From the NCBI GenBank assembly GCA_001929475.1, contig LXFE01000193.1, positions 1-16,004 of the forward strand: a stretch of 16,004 nucleotides of DNA, written 5' to 3'. Source of the stretch: Neolecta irregularis DAH-3 (Eukaryota > Ascomycota > Neolectomycetes > Neolectales > Neolectaceae). Positions 1 through 9,543 of this stretch are shown here, piece by piece. The first letter of the stretch is position 1, and each line of letters starts with the position of its first letter. A program made the translations under genes and the position numbers. The notes under the pieces were generated by a model that was not told the origin of the DNA, ran no database searches, and worked only from the letters and a program-made list of their open reading frames with translations.

Positions 1-90
1 TGTGGAGCGCACCAAACGCGAGCCTAAAATTACAATTTGTTAAAAGCCACATTTTACGAAATTTAGTGCGCGCCAAACGCAGCCTAAAAT
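1..90. repeat. Two copies of a short terminus-like motif
   Basis: Two near-identical segments lie at 7-30 and 68-90. Each has the core GCGC(A/G)CCAAACGC followed by AGCCTAAAAT, and they start 61 bp apart. On the minus strand each reads TTAGGCT(C/T)GCGTTTGG or close to it. A GGCT...GTTTGG start next to TTA/TAA resembles PIF/Harbinger-like inverted-repeat termini with a 3-bp target duplication. Both copies point the same way, so this is not a complete element inside the window. It could be nested element ends or a local duplication. Confidence 0.4.
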
Positions 91-604
91 ACCTGGAAAT
101 GTAATATATGTAATTAATTATAAATATCATAGTGTTCCGGAAAGGGTAAATTATATTGGAGGATGGTACTGAAATTCAAAGTCATTATTCGAAGAAGCAC
201 TAGCTAGACCCATGGCAAATATCGCAATATAGACGTTTGCATGTCACGTTTGCATCACGACAATTCATTTTTTCCTATCAGACTGCCGAAATGAAGGAGA
301 TGGGATCACAAGCTTGAAACTCTGTCTCCGTGGATATAGGAACATTTATTTATTAAATCACTCCGCCTTTGAAATGACACAGCAGACAAAGATGACAAAG
401 AAAATAACAAAGAATAGATATTTTATTATACAAAGTATTGTCACTTCACCATCGCGATACAATAATTGTAAATAGGTAATCTATATAAGGGATACAGGTG
501 AACTAATGTAACGGTTGAGAAAAGAACAAGATTATCTTTCCAACTGACGAAATCTGAGAGATAAGAAAGGCTCCTTTCAGGAAGGTATACACAACAACCA
601 GTAG
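91..604. other. Non-coding flank downstream of ERG5
   Basis: This is AT-rich sequence with no ORF of coding character, no tRNA-like fold and no recognisable repeat beyond the motif at 1-90. The part nearest 604 should hold the ERG5 3' UTR, since that gene runs leftward and stops at 605. I see no confident polyadenylation signal. Confidence 0.5.
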
Positions 605-2266
605 CTAATTCCTTGTAAAGAACTGTAATCGGCACCAGTCGTCTGGATATGTGGTGCAAAAGATCTTGATATCATCGCTGACTGCAGTTCTTTCGTGTTT
701 CAAACTCATCAACAAGGTAGCCTTTCCAGCGCAAACCATAAGGTGCATAATGGCGTATTGTTGCCCAAGGCAGTAATGAGGACCTGTTCCAAAGACAAGA
801 AAATTTTTGGGATGGTTTTCCGCGGTTCCGTTGGGTCCCCAGCGTTCCGGATTGAATGTATTGGGTTCAGGGTATGCGGTTGCGTCATGAAGGGAGTGCC
901 AAAACGTTGGAATGACCATTGTGCCTAAAATTTAGGACCGAATGAGCTAGGACAAATGCCTTTTGATACAATGTAGTCGGAAGTAACAGGAAATGCTTTT
1001 TTAGCTTTGTAGGGCACTAGGAGTTTAGCACGGTAAGAGGTGCAACTTACCCATGAGTACTGGGGGCCGCAAACGAAGGACTTCCTTCACCATCCATCTC
1101 GTATAATTCATCTTTTCAACCATGTCCATATCAACAGGTTTTGAAAGATCTCCATCTCGAACAGCAATCTGCTCTTGTCGAATTTTCTCAAAGACATCAG
1201 GACGATCGGCCAGGTACTGAAACATCCAAGTCATCGCAGAAGAAGTAGCATCCTGACTGGCGAACAAGAAACTCAAAAATGTCCCAGCAATTTCTTCATC
1301 CGAAAAATCACGAATGCTAGGACCCTCTTGCGTCCCCTTCTGAGAAGCGATCATATCTTTGATCCATCGATCCATCATACAAGATGGCTCTTCGCCCTTG
1401 CCCATTTTTGATCGAGATAATTGGGCGGCTTGTTCGAATCGTTTGCAAACCTCTTTTCGAGCTTGGATTGCATACCAAACTTTTGAATACGGCAACACGA
1501 TCGGGATGTTGACCAACTCTAGCGCAACTGTAATTTTCCAATAATTTTCTGAAATACGATCGATGGCTTCATCAGTGATGTAGCTTCCACAAAAGGTTCG
1601 CAGACTCGTTGCAACATTGACATCTCTGAAATGGGTAGCGAAAGGTAGCGCTCCATCCTTGGAGATTTCAAGCCACTTCTTGAAGGCCTTATCATAAACC
1701 TGCTCTTGTTGATGGAGGTAAATTCCAAGAGCTTTCCGAGTGAACAACCCGTTTAATCCTTTGCGATAATCGACATGAGCCTTCCCGTCGAGAAAGACCC
1801 AGTTGGTAGGCTTTAAAATCTTTCGACCAGCGTCAACGACGCAGGGCTCAACAAAATGAGGGGAGTTTAGGATTTTGCGAGATAACTCGTTCGTTGACGC
1901 GAGTACAACAAACCTGCATCGGGTTATCACGCGTAAAGGATGGAGGTGATACTTGTGGAAAACGGATACACAACTCAGCGGGCCTGATTCCCATTTGGAG
2001 AGGTAACCGTTGAATGTCGGGTTCAGCGAATCGAAGAAGGCGCCGATCAACGGGAAAGTCAATCTAGGACCTGGCAGGTTCTGCTTCTTTATTTGATAGC
2101 GGACTTTGTGTCAGCCAGGCTCGGGGGTAGAGATCTTACCCTGGTCCCAGACCAACACAACAAGCAATATCGTCAGTATGACGGTCCATGGATTGAGGTC
2201 GGCGGTGAACCGCCATAGAAATGGGTGCCAGGGTGAGCTGGCAGTATACTGAGTAGCATTGGCCAT
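605..2266 (-). CDS. ERG5: Sterol C-22 desaturase, cytochrome P450 CYP61
   Basis: This microsomal P450 introduces the C22-C23 double bond into the ergosterol side chain. Exons (minus strand) are 2266-2140, 2103-1953, 1913-1051, 1016-960 and 924-605, which join to 505 codons plus TAG. The usual family length is about 510-540. The start is MANATQ at 2266; a longer in-frame N-terminus to 2350 looks like 5' UTR. A membrane anchor lies near residues 24-42. The I-helix FASQDATS is at about 310-317, ExxR (EVLR) at 370-373, and the haem loop [10 protein letters not shown] has its cysteine at 451. The motif [15 protein letters not shown], characteristic of CYP61, is restored only by splicing out 39 nt. 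Introns are 36, 39, 34 and 35 nt; the last is read as GC-AG. No frameshift or internal stop remains after splicing. Azole drugs target the related CYP51; CYP61 is the neighbouring step in the same pathway. Confidence 0.95.
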
Positions 2267-3114
2267 GCCTTGAGCAATACTTGTGAGAACTGGAGCAGGG
2301 AGAAAAAACCCAGGCGGCAACTTAATCGTGCAGATGCAGAAACCCCTCATTCACCTGTTCGTAACTGGCGTGCATGGCGGCGAAAACCCGGCAAATCCGC
2401 GTGCAATCTTCGACGGGAAGCGCCTTTCCGGGAATCCCGCGCCGCGGAACCCGACCCTGATCATCGCCTGATCTTGGTGTTTTGGCTTTGATCGTGGATT
2501 AAAAGCAACCAAAGCATAGAAATATCGAGCGCAGCAAGGCAGAAATAGCCAGACGCGCCACTGGACGAGCAATCACGCCAGATACCATTAAGGGCTGGCA
2601 TGAATATTCTCCCGCTGCTATGATGCAATGAATCCACGAAGAATGCACACATTCCTTAGCGCTCTGATTAGCAGACACGGTGAGTGTGTTCCTTGTGTGA
2701 CGGGATCATTGATTGCCGGTTGCCCAGCACATCAAACATTTGCCGAATTGAAGCTGGATAGTCTACATTGTCCTCGATTTTGATTATCTGCTGGGCAAAG
2801 GAAGAACGCATTTTTAGCATTCGTGGAAGGTACTCGAAAGCAGGAAAGGCAATTCGGAGGTTCTTCCTTTCTTGGTTGCTTAATGACTACACAATTTCGT
2901 CAAGGACAATGATCAAACTTTGCAGAACCACCACTTGTAACAATTATCAAAGTCATGCTATATTTAGATGGTTTCCCTCTGCTCAAATGTAGCCGAGAAT
3001 GCCACTCTTAATATGCCATGTTATCCCATCCATCAATGTAATACTGCTTCTTGCAGTACCTAAATACCCCATTTTTCTTTTGTCTGACTTGCGTTAATAA
3101 GGATTGCGCCATTA
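2267..3114. other. ERG5 upstream region, no gene seen
   Basis: This is the 5' flank of ERG5. A GC-rich block at about 2380-2465 contains overlapping short ORFs on both strands, which looks like base composition and not coding sequence. I found no TCGTATA-type sterol regulatory element in the first 500 bp. The remainder, to 3114, is ordinary AT-rich intergenic sequence. Confidence 0.5.
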
Positions 3115-3185
3115 CAAGGCCGCTGAAGCCTAATACACTGTATTAAATGATGATTAATTTTGACAGAAGGGGCTTCAGCCACCCT
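3115..3185. repeat. Short inverted-repeat element, possible MITE
   Basis: GCTGAAGCC at 3122-3130 is matched by its reverse complement GGCTTCAGC at 3171-3179. Partial complementarity extends outwards (CAAGGC... against ...ACCCT). Both ends abut a TA dinucleotide (3113-3114 and 3186-3187), which would fit a Tc1/mariner-type target duplication. At about 71 bp it would be a very small non-autonomous element. A plain RNA hairpin or chance are the alternatives. Confidence 0.3.
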
Positions 3186-4172
3186 TAACTGTTGTCGAGG
3201 CTTATCGCCTCCATTGAGGCCCGTAAAACTTAATGAAATCCAGTCACAAGAATTCAGTTCTAGCTAAAAGGAAAATTCATGTCCAGAAGACATTCGAAAT
3301 ACTAGGATTTCGGAAGTGACCCTTCAACGCGATCCTTATCTAGATTAAAGAATATACCTTGGATCCATATTGGCCATGCTTTGCCGATTTAATAGACCTT
3401 TCATCCACATCTGATATAAAATTTCCTTCTTTCTCGAAAAAAGCCACAAAGTAGTTATATTATGAAAAAGCAAACAGATGCTAATATGTACAAACAAGGT
3501 ATTGATTCATTTTACGTGGATCAGATTAAGTGGCCACAGATATAGACGATGAGAATAGTATTTTTGCGTTCGCCAGCCACCATGATATTTGGGTCAAACC
3601 TGGATATAACGAATGTGGCTTGGCAGGGTTTCCAGCTTGAAGCACGCAGGGTGTAGCTAGTTTTAGGCGTTTATCGCATTAGGCGCCACACAAATTCCAA
3701 CTTAATTTTATGATATTCGTCGAAATATCTCGAGAAAGAAATATGGATCCAATACTGATCTGGTAAGTGTGCATCCGCAGCCACCATTTACATCCAAATA
3801 TAACAACATTACATAGTTTTGGCAAATTTGAATTTGTCATTGTGTTCGATGGGTCCAGTGGTGTGTAGAATCAGCTGATACTGAATCCAGTGGTAGGATG
3901 GCTGGTGGGAGATTACACTGGAAGAGAGAATGTTGCTGGAAACGAGTTTGTATGCTGCTGCTGCTGAAAGTGACAATCATGCAGTAAAATGCCTGTTGCA
4001 AATTATTTTGTATCATTTCTTTGCAACCCCTCACAGGTTTAGTAGCATGTTGAATGGTTTTACTAGTTGTATCTTAGGTTAATGTACCCACTTATCACTG
4101 ACTCTAGCAAATCAGAAGGAGGTGCGAGGTTGAGACAAACCCGACTTCACACCGTCACACGAGTCCATGAGC
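3186..4172. other. Intergenic stretch, nothing recognised
   Basis: About 1 kb of AT-rich sequence with no coding-like ORF, no tRNA and no intron-bearing exon that I could connect. A GCAGCCACCAT-like string occurs at about 3574 and 3778 (in inexact form), and GGATCCA(T/A) near 3361 and 3745. These may be traces of an old duplication, but the similarity is too short to support. Confidence 0.45.
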
Positions 4173-4284
4173 TGGGCCGGACCTCCAGAAAGCCCATGGG
4201 CTTTGGCCCATCCGCAACATTGCTGAGGAGCTAGCTTACAATGGGCCAGGCTTTGGCCCATCTGCAACACTGGTTTATGGCCAA
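4173..4284. repeat. GGCCCA-rich repeat patch with nested palindromes
   Basis: The segment GGCTTTGGCCCATC(C/T)GCAACA(T/C)TG occurs at 4199-4222 and again at 4249-4272, a 50-bp period. A perfect 16-bp palindrome AAAGCCCATGGGCTTT sits at 4189-4204. TGGGCC or GGCCCA also appears at about 4174 and 4242, and a related ATGGCCA near 4277. This could fold into alternative hairpins and looks like the degenerate end of a mobile element. Short ORFs across it on both strands are not coding-like. Confidence 0.5.
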
Positions 4285-4656
4285 GCCTGCCTTCCATAGA
4301 ACTTCTCCTTGGACCTCATTTGTTGAGTGGGTGAGTATAACCCCCTCCCCCAAATCTATAGACACTATAGCAATAACCATTTACTCAAGGAGGGTATTCT
4401 TTTCCAGGAAACTTTTGTTGGAAAATGAGTGCAATAATATTTTATTAGTGCCCTTGTGGATCAATTGGTCAAATATTTAAAAGACAAGACATAAAAACAT
4501 GAATTAATAGAACTTAAGTAAGAACTTAAGTATTCTTTTGCAAACAAACGGTTAAGTTACCCAAATTTCAAAGTGTAGTAGGAGATTCAAAAAGTGTTGA
4601 CAAGGTATTTTCAAGCTGAGTCTTGTCGTATTTAATATACTAAAACATCAGAACAA
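4285..4656. other. Downstream flank of EXO70, no gene seen
   Basis: AT-rich sequence containing the presumed EXO70 3' UTR at its right end. An AACTTAAGTAAGAACTTAAGTA direct repeat (ACTTAAGTA twice) occurs near 4511-4532. No other structure was recognised. Confidence 0.4.
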
Positions 4657-6744
4657 TTAGAGATTTCGCAACACTTTGGTCAAATTCTTTGTGAAATCGC
4701 TGGCTTGATATTTGTCATAGAATCGCAAATATAAGGGAACCACCATCTTCTTGACATCCGCAATAAGACTTGCACGAAGGCTGTCATCACTGATTACAAA
4801 AGCCCGATGAGATTTCATATTTTCCTCTAATTCCATGTTAAAATTCTGTATGGTGAGTTCGATCATCTGTCAGGGGTTTACCCTGAATTTATCCTTGATA
4901 GCTTCTTTCTCTTTGGTACCCATTGAATTTCGCACAGACCCGCCCAGGCCTCCCTTGACATATGTAACATCCATCAGATGCTCCGCACATGTTTTCCAGG
5001 AATCAAGGTAAAGATTTGTGCTTTTCTTCTTCGCCACTTCCAGTTTTTGAAGTCCCTCGCCGAAAATCTTGGGGTCGAGCTCTGATATTCGAGTTATCAT
5101 GTAATTTAAATTATTCATACAAAAGATGCCAATAACAGATGGCTTTTTCGAACTCGCTTTGGCCTTTCCGTCCAATTGGCATGCTGCTAATTCACAGATG
5201 TCAGATATGAAATGCGCAAAGATAGCTGAAGCGTTTGCCCCAACATCAAATTTTGAAGAGGATTGGATCCCAGCCGATGTCCGATGCCATCCTCCGTCAC
5301 CGAGTGAGATAAGCAGTGAACTAATGGCGTCTGGATAATCGGCGAGTCGACGAAGACGGGCGGTACACTAACATTCACAACATGGCCAGATGGCAGAATA
5401 ACATACCTCTGTAGTAAGATCACATATCCCGCCGTCGGCGGGTAAGTTGACCATTGAAGCGACTCGTTTCTGGATGGCATCCAGTGTTCCAGAAAAAGTT
5501 GCAAGCGCTGTATGTCGAATACCCTTCAATGCTTCATCGAGTTCACTACCACCTGTATTTCTAATAATATCTCCACAAGGGCCATTGAGTAATGTGCCAA
5601 CCTCGCCAACAACATCGTATGCAAGAAATGAGTCAGTAAGCGGATGAGCAATTACGTATTGGTTCAGAATGGTCACAGTTTTGGCGAGCTCTACAACTGA
5701 AGGTCTCAAAGCGACTTTCAATGGTTCATTGCGCTTCTCACCAAAGAAGTTAGATGCTATAGAAAGCTCAATCTTGAATGTTGGATAGAACGTTCAGATG
5801 TAACACATACCTTAACCATTGCTGCAAACGCTTTCATATACATATAAATGCCATTGGCGCCCTTGTCATAGAAAGTATTACCAACTCGTTGAGCAGTGTT
5901 TACTGATGCTTGTGCGAGTGAGGTTAGCGACTGTTGAAGATATGCGCCCCGTTTGTCTGAGTAAATCTTGAGAATATTACTTGTAACTGGGACTTGATCG
6001 ATCTCAAACTTGAAATTACTGAGGAATTGCGAAAGAAGTCGTAGATCACCGATAGATTGGGCAGGTATCGTGGGAAATTCATTTTCTATGTTTCAGAATT
6101 CTTCTTCACACTTGAAAATATGCCTTTTGTGATATAGGCAAGCGGCTCAATACTAAACGAAACATCCATCAATAATACTGCGTAGGTCTCATCAAGAGTG
6201 GTCAATCCCTGTCTTAAAAGTTGTTGCTATTCGATCAGGAATAGACTGAAATCGCCATACAATGCTTGCAATCGCTCTGCTCGAACTTCGAAAGTTTGTT
6301 TTTTGAAGCTGCACCAAAGCATAATGTAGCCGTTCAATCGAAGCCACAAATCCTTTAATATCGCCTTGAGTCCTGACATTCAGAGCAGAAATTCGACGTC
6401 CACTAACCCTCTTCTGAGTATCTCCTCCTCTACAGGGATGATATTAAAGTATTGCCTTGTCCGATCCACACAAGCAATGGTAGCATCGACATCTGTAGCA
6501 TTAGACTCAGCTCTATCGAAAACATGCTCTCTGAGACTGTGGATAAACTTTGCGTCGTCCGATAAATAGGCCGTATTGATTCCTCCAGTTTCCCCAATCT
6601 CGTATCAAACACCGTCAACATTGAACTCATTCGTTCCGTCAGAGAATTCGTATTTTTCAAATTTTCCATCAAAACCTCTAGCTCGGCTTTCTCCTCCTCT
6701 ATATTAAATGCTACCACTGCTTTAGATGGTCGCAGCATCGACAT
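4657..6744 (-). CDS. EXO70: Exocyst complex subunit Exo70
   Basis: Exo70 is the exocyst subunit that, with Sec3, binds phosphoinositides and Rho GTPases to tether secretory vesicles at growth sites. Exons (minus) are 6744-6538, 6505-6408, 6372-6261, 6226-6124, 6085-5811, 5772-5407, 5367-4882 and 4845-4657. They join to 611 codons plus TAA, close to the usual fungal length of about 620-630. The N-terminal coiled-coil part (residues 1-110) has EKAELEVLMENL and SIRPIYRTTQ. The middle has NEFPTIPAQSI, YSDKRGAYLQQSL and KGANGIYMYMKA. The C-terminal helical domain has LRRLADYPDAI and EAIKDKFRNFN, then a basic, membrane-facing end with KKMVVPLYLRFYDKY. Introns are 32, 35, 34, 38, 38, 39 and 36 nt. 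The fourth is best read as GC-AG. The first (6506-6537) removes what otherwise looks like a frameshift. It is convergent with nothing nearby, and its promoter faces the transposon remnant. Confidence 0.95.
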
Positions 6745-7151
6745 TGTTGTTGTGGGGTTGAATCGTGACGGCGGGGTTTACTAAGCTCAGTGGCGATGAA
6801 GCCTGTCGCGTAAAAACGGTACACATAGTATTTTCTGGTTATGGTTTTTCTATTATTATACGCTCCCTTGGTTTACTACTATGACGTGGCTCATACTTGT
6901 AAAACTATAAGTAGTCATGTAGCTGCCTTTTTGTAAGGCGTTGGATAATGCTCTATCTATCTACTCAGAATTGATGAAACGATTTCGCTTCATCTCCTCT
7001 AAGAATTGATTCTGATATATATCAGAATCCCCCTGAAAAACTCTACGACCAGAATCTGCGCGACAAGCCGACACCCCCCGCAACCCCATACAATATAAAT
7101 ATATAATAACAGATAAAAATAAAGGTTTTTCTCCACCATCATCTCTTCAAA
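6745..7151. other. Intergenic region upstream of EXO70
   Basis: This holds the EXO70 promoter on the minus strand and the left flank of the transposase remnant on the plus strand. It contains a perfect 22-bp palindrome at 7008-7029, listed separately. A pyrimidine-rich run with TATA-like ATATAAATATATAA lies at about 7091-7104, 50 bp before the transposase start. No gene was seen. Confidence 0.5.
7008..7029. repeat. Perfect 22-bp palindrome
   Basis: GATTCTGATAT is followed directly by its reverse complement ATATCAGAATC with no spacer. It lies about 140 bp before the transposase-like ORF. It may be a protein-binding site, or part of the element's subterminal sequence. Confidence 0.7.
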
Positions 7152-7690
7152 ATGGATAACCATGACAAAATGATTCAATCAGCTATTGAAGATCTCAAAT
7201 CTGGAAGATTTACCTCTCAAAAAACCGTAGCAGCCACATATGGAATCCCACGGTCTACACTAATTGGGCGATTCCACGGCCAAGCAAATTGTCGAATTAG
7301 CCACCAAAATTACCAGCGATTAGCACCACCACAAGAGGAGTTTCTTGTTCAATGGATAATTGAACAACATAAGCAAGGATAACATTTCTCACATACCAGT
7401 ATCAGAGAAATAGCAACAAGAATTTTATTATTTTAGTGATGAATGGAGACAATATTCCCCTTGGAAGTAAATGAGTTTCCAAGTTTATTCAACAAAATCC
7501 ACAAATATCTTCCTGTATTGGTAGGCCTATATTTCCACCTTTCTTCAAGGCAGAACTGATTTTCCAAGTATACTCCAGAACAGGTCAATCAAGTAGTTTC
7601 TTTAGCTCAGGCAAATTTTCTGATGGCGAAGAGAGAGTTAAAAGGCTGATTTGAGCAAATTATGAACAGAAAAAGAACACTGCTGCTCTA
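7152..7690 (+). pseudogene. Pogo/Fot1-type transposase remnant, internally deleted
   Basis: The intact start (7152-7382, 76 codons) carries a psq-type helix-turn-helix, SQKTVAATYGIPRSTLIGR, followed by the start of a CENP-B-type domain (PQEEFLVQWIIEQHKQG). This arrangement is typical of fungal Fot1/pogo transposases (DDE superfamily). It then breaks with stops. Further similarity continues in shifted frames: SIREIATRIL near 7401, MNGDNIPLGSK near 7441 with a following tryptophan position turned into TGA, and IQQNPQISSCIGRPI near 7489-7530. Coiled-coil-like C-terminal text (QVNQVVSLAQANFLMAKREL) appears at about 7582-7640. The DDE catalytic core that should lie between is absent. A functional protein is not expected; it may be a non-autonomous copy. 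Confidence 0.75.
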
Positions 7691-7810
7691 ATGGGGTGGA
7701 AAAGCACTCCATTGAGAGATAAGTTGGCAGAGTTTTCAGAAGCCAAATTTGAAACAATATTCCATAGAGTGCACTTTATCACCATGTCCCTTTTATCCAC
7801 CCTGCCAAAC

Positions 7811-7892
7811 TGCCCAACAGCCCACCAGAACACTCCAGGCAGGTGGTTCAGATCTCTTTGGGGTGGGCGGCTTGGAAATCTGCCCAACAGCC
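7811..7892. repeat. Direct repeat of TGCCCAACAGCC
   Basis: TGCCCAACAGCC is at 7811-7822 and 7881-7892, 70 bp apart, within a GC-rich patch with GGTGGGCGG and GGCGGGCGG blocks. It lies between the transposase remnant and the SDT1 promoter, so it may be subterminal sequence of the transposon's right end. No matching left terminus was found. Confidence 0.5.
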
Positions 7893-7933
7893 TGTCGGCG
7901 GGCGGTAGTTACCTGTTGCTAGCGTAAAACGCT

Positions 7934-7939
7934 CACGTG
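7934..7939 (+). promoter_or_regulatory. CACGTG E-box before SDT1
   Basis: A perfect CACGTG lies 45 bp upstream of the SDT1 start codon. It is the core site for bHLH factors, including the Pho4/NUC-1 phosphate regulators. The yeast homologue PHM8 is a phosphate-starvation gene, so a phosphate response is a reasonable inference. A lone 6-bp match could also be chance. Confidence 0.35.
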
Positions 7940-7983
7940 CATGATTGTCAATTATTTCATGATGCTTCTATAACCGCACAGCC

Positions 7984-8768
7984 ATGGTCCGCCACGTTTT
8001 CTTTTTCGATCTCGACAACACCCTGTACCACCGTTCCCATCGTATCCAAGATCTTATGAGTTCTTTGATTTCCCAATACTTTACTTCCGAGCTCTGCCTT
8101 TCCTCCGAGGAAGCCGAGTCACTGCATATGGAGTATTATCGCAAGTATGGGTTAGCGCTTGAAGGACTCGTACGATTTCACAAAATTGGTCCGCCTGAAG
8201 GATGCTAGCCATGCTGACAGTAGATCCCATGGACTATAATAAGGAGGTAGACGACGCCTTGCCTCTCGAAGAGATCCTTAAACCTGATGACCAACTTCGC
8301 TCTTTACTCTCATCCATTAATAGGCGCCATATTAAGCCCTGGATATTTACAAACGCTTACATCCGGCATGCGGAGAGAGTTTTAAACTTACTCAATGTAG
8401 GGGAATACTTTGAAGGTAGGTATTTGTTGCATTATCGCGAGTTGAGGAAAAGGGATCACTTACTGCGATTACAACTCCGAAATATTGATCTGTAAACCTC
8501 ATGACAAGATGTTTCTGCTTGCTATGGAGGAGGCTGGTGTCACAGATCCCTCCCAATGTTACTTCGTGGACGATTCGTATAGTACGCACACCTTTGGGAC
8601 CGCTCATAACAAAAAGCTAATTGTATCGCTGCAAAACGCTTAGGATGGAAACATGTTGTATTTCTAGAAGATTCCGAGGTACACAGAGATGAGAGAGATG
8701 ATGGATTACTTAGGATCAGAGAATTGTATGAATTACGCGGATTATTCCCGGAAGTTTTCAGTGTATGA
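7984..8768 (+). CDS. SDT1: HAD-family pyrimidine 5'-nucleotidase (Sdt1/Phm8 type)
   Basis: The predicted enzyme dephosphorylates nucleoside 5'-monophosphates (UMP, CMP and related) in nucleotide salvage; Phm8 relatives also act on lysophosphatidic acid. Exons are 7984-8188, 8224-8415, 8453-8581 and 8617-8768, which join to 225 codons plus TGA. HAD motif I is FFFDLDNTLY (nucleophile Asp9, Asp11). The family-typical YGLALEGLVRFHKIDPMDYN spans the first junction, and DDALPLEEILKPD follows. Motif II is FTNA (Thr111), motif III Lys147 in ICKPHDKMF, and motif IV FVDDSY (Asp172, Asp173). All catalytic residues are present. Introns are 35, 37 and 35 nt. At the first, the TAG acceptor at 8223 is preferred over ACAG 3 nt earlier because it restores KIDPM. 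Either the SDT1 or PHM8 name could apply; the substrate preference cannot be read from the sequence. Confidence 0.93.
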
Positions 8769-9543
8769 AAGAGGCATTGCATTACCTCAAGACTTATATA
8801 TGTTCCTTTCTTTGTACAAGTCTTGTCCTAGCATAATTACGGCGTTGAGGTCCCTACATTCCAAATAAGGAACTCTAGTCTTGTAATAGTGCGACATTCA
8901 TCTTGGAGCCAAATAAGATGGCCAGGATTATAAATAAACTTTGGGACTTTGTGACCTGAAACAAGAATACATATAGGTGCAGGACATAGAGACAGAAAGC
9001 TACTTCAGCCTCCTAGAAGTAACGTTCTGTATTTCTTTCGCTACAGCGTTGGGTGCCTATGATATCACATTCCACTTTTTGAATAACTTGAAATCCTTGA
9101 TGAGTCTAAAGAAGAAAGAAGCTGTATAGATTTACTGAAATTGCAGACTAGAGTTCAAGGCCTCGGCTCCGATGGCAAGAATAAGAATGAAGGAAGTAGC
9201 GCATTTCATGCTTTCTAGGAACACGCATTAAACCCATGCGATTTTTCCAGGATTGACAGTGCCGCAACTTTGATTGAAATAAGATTTCCATGGAGATATC
9301 TCTGTTCAGTTAACCCGCCTTTCAGGTAAGACTCTCAATTCCATTATCCTTGAGTTGAACATACAGGCAGTCGACACCCACAACCTTCTGTTGTCAATAG
9401 TCGGAAAGTAGGTTGCTGGTAATATCTCTTCAGGAAAACTCTATGTTTCACCATTAATGGTGATCCTGAATCCCTATCGCCGTCGAAACTATGTTTCCAT
9501 CCTTACCTTTCGTCAAGTATTCAATAACTTCCCGCTGGCAGGA
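8769..9543. other. Intergenic, possible unrecognised 5' exons of the next gene
   Basis: No gene could be closed here. An intron-like AG|GTAAGA...ACATACAG segment at 9326-9366 (41 nt, plus strand) and an open frame from about 9257 to 9325 (IDSAATLIEIRFPWRYLC) suggest that the downstream membrane-protein gene may start further left. I could not find a consistent frame from these to 9544, so they are left unassigned. Confidence 0.4.

Noticed and set aside
2111-2350. Longer ERG5 N-terminus starting at 2350
   Set aside because: The added residues do not resemble CYP61 N-termini, whereas the MANATQ start at 2266 followed by [14 protein letters not shown] and a membrane anchor does. The upstream part is taken as 5' UTR.
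2270-2652. Several overlapping ORFs upstream of ERG5 on both strands
   Set aside because: They lie in a GC-rich stretch, overlap each other in several frames and show no domain or conserved pattern.
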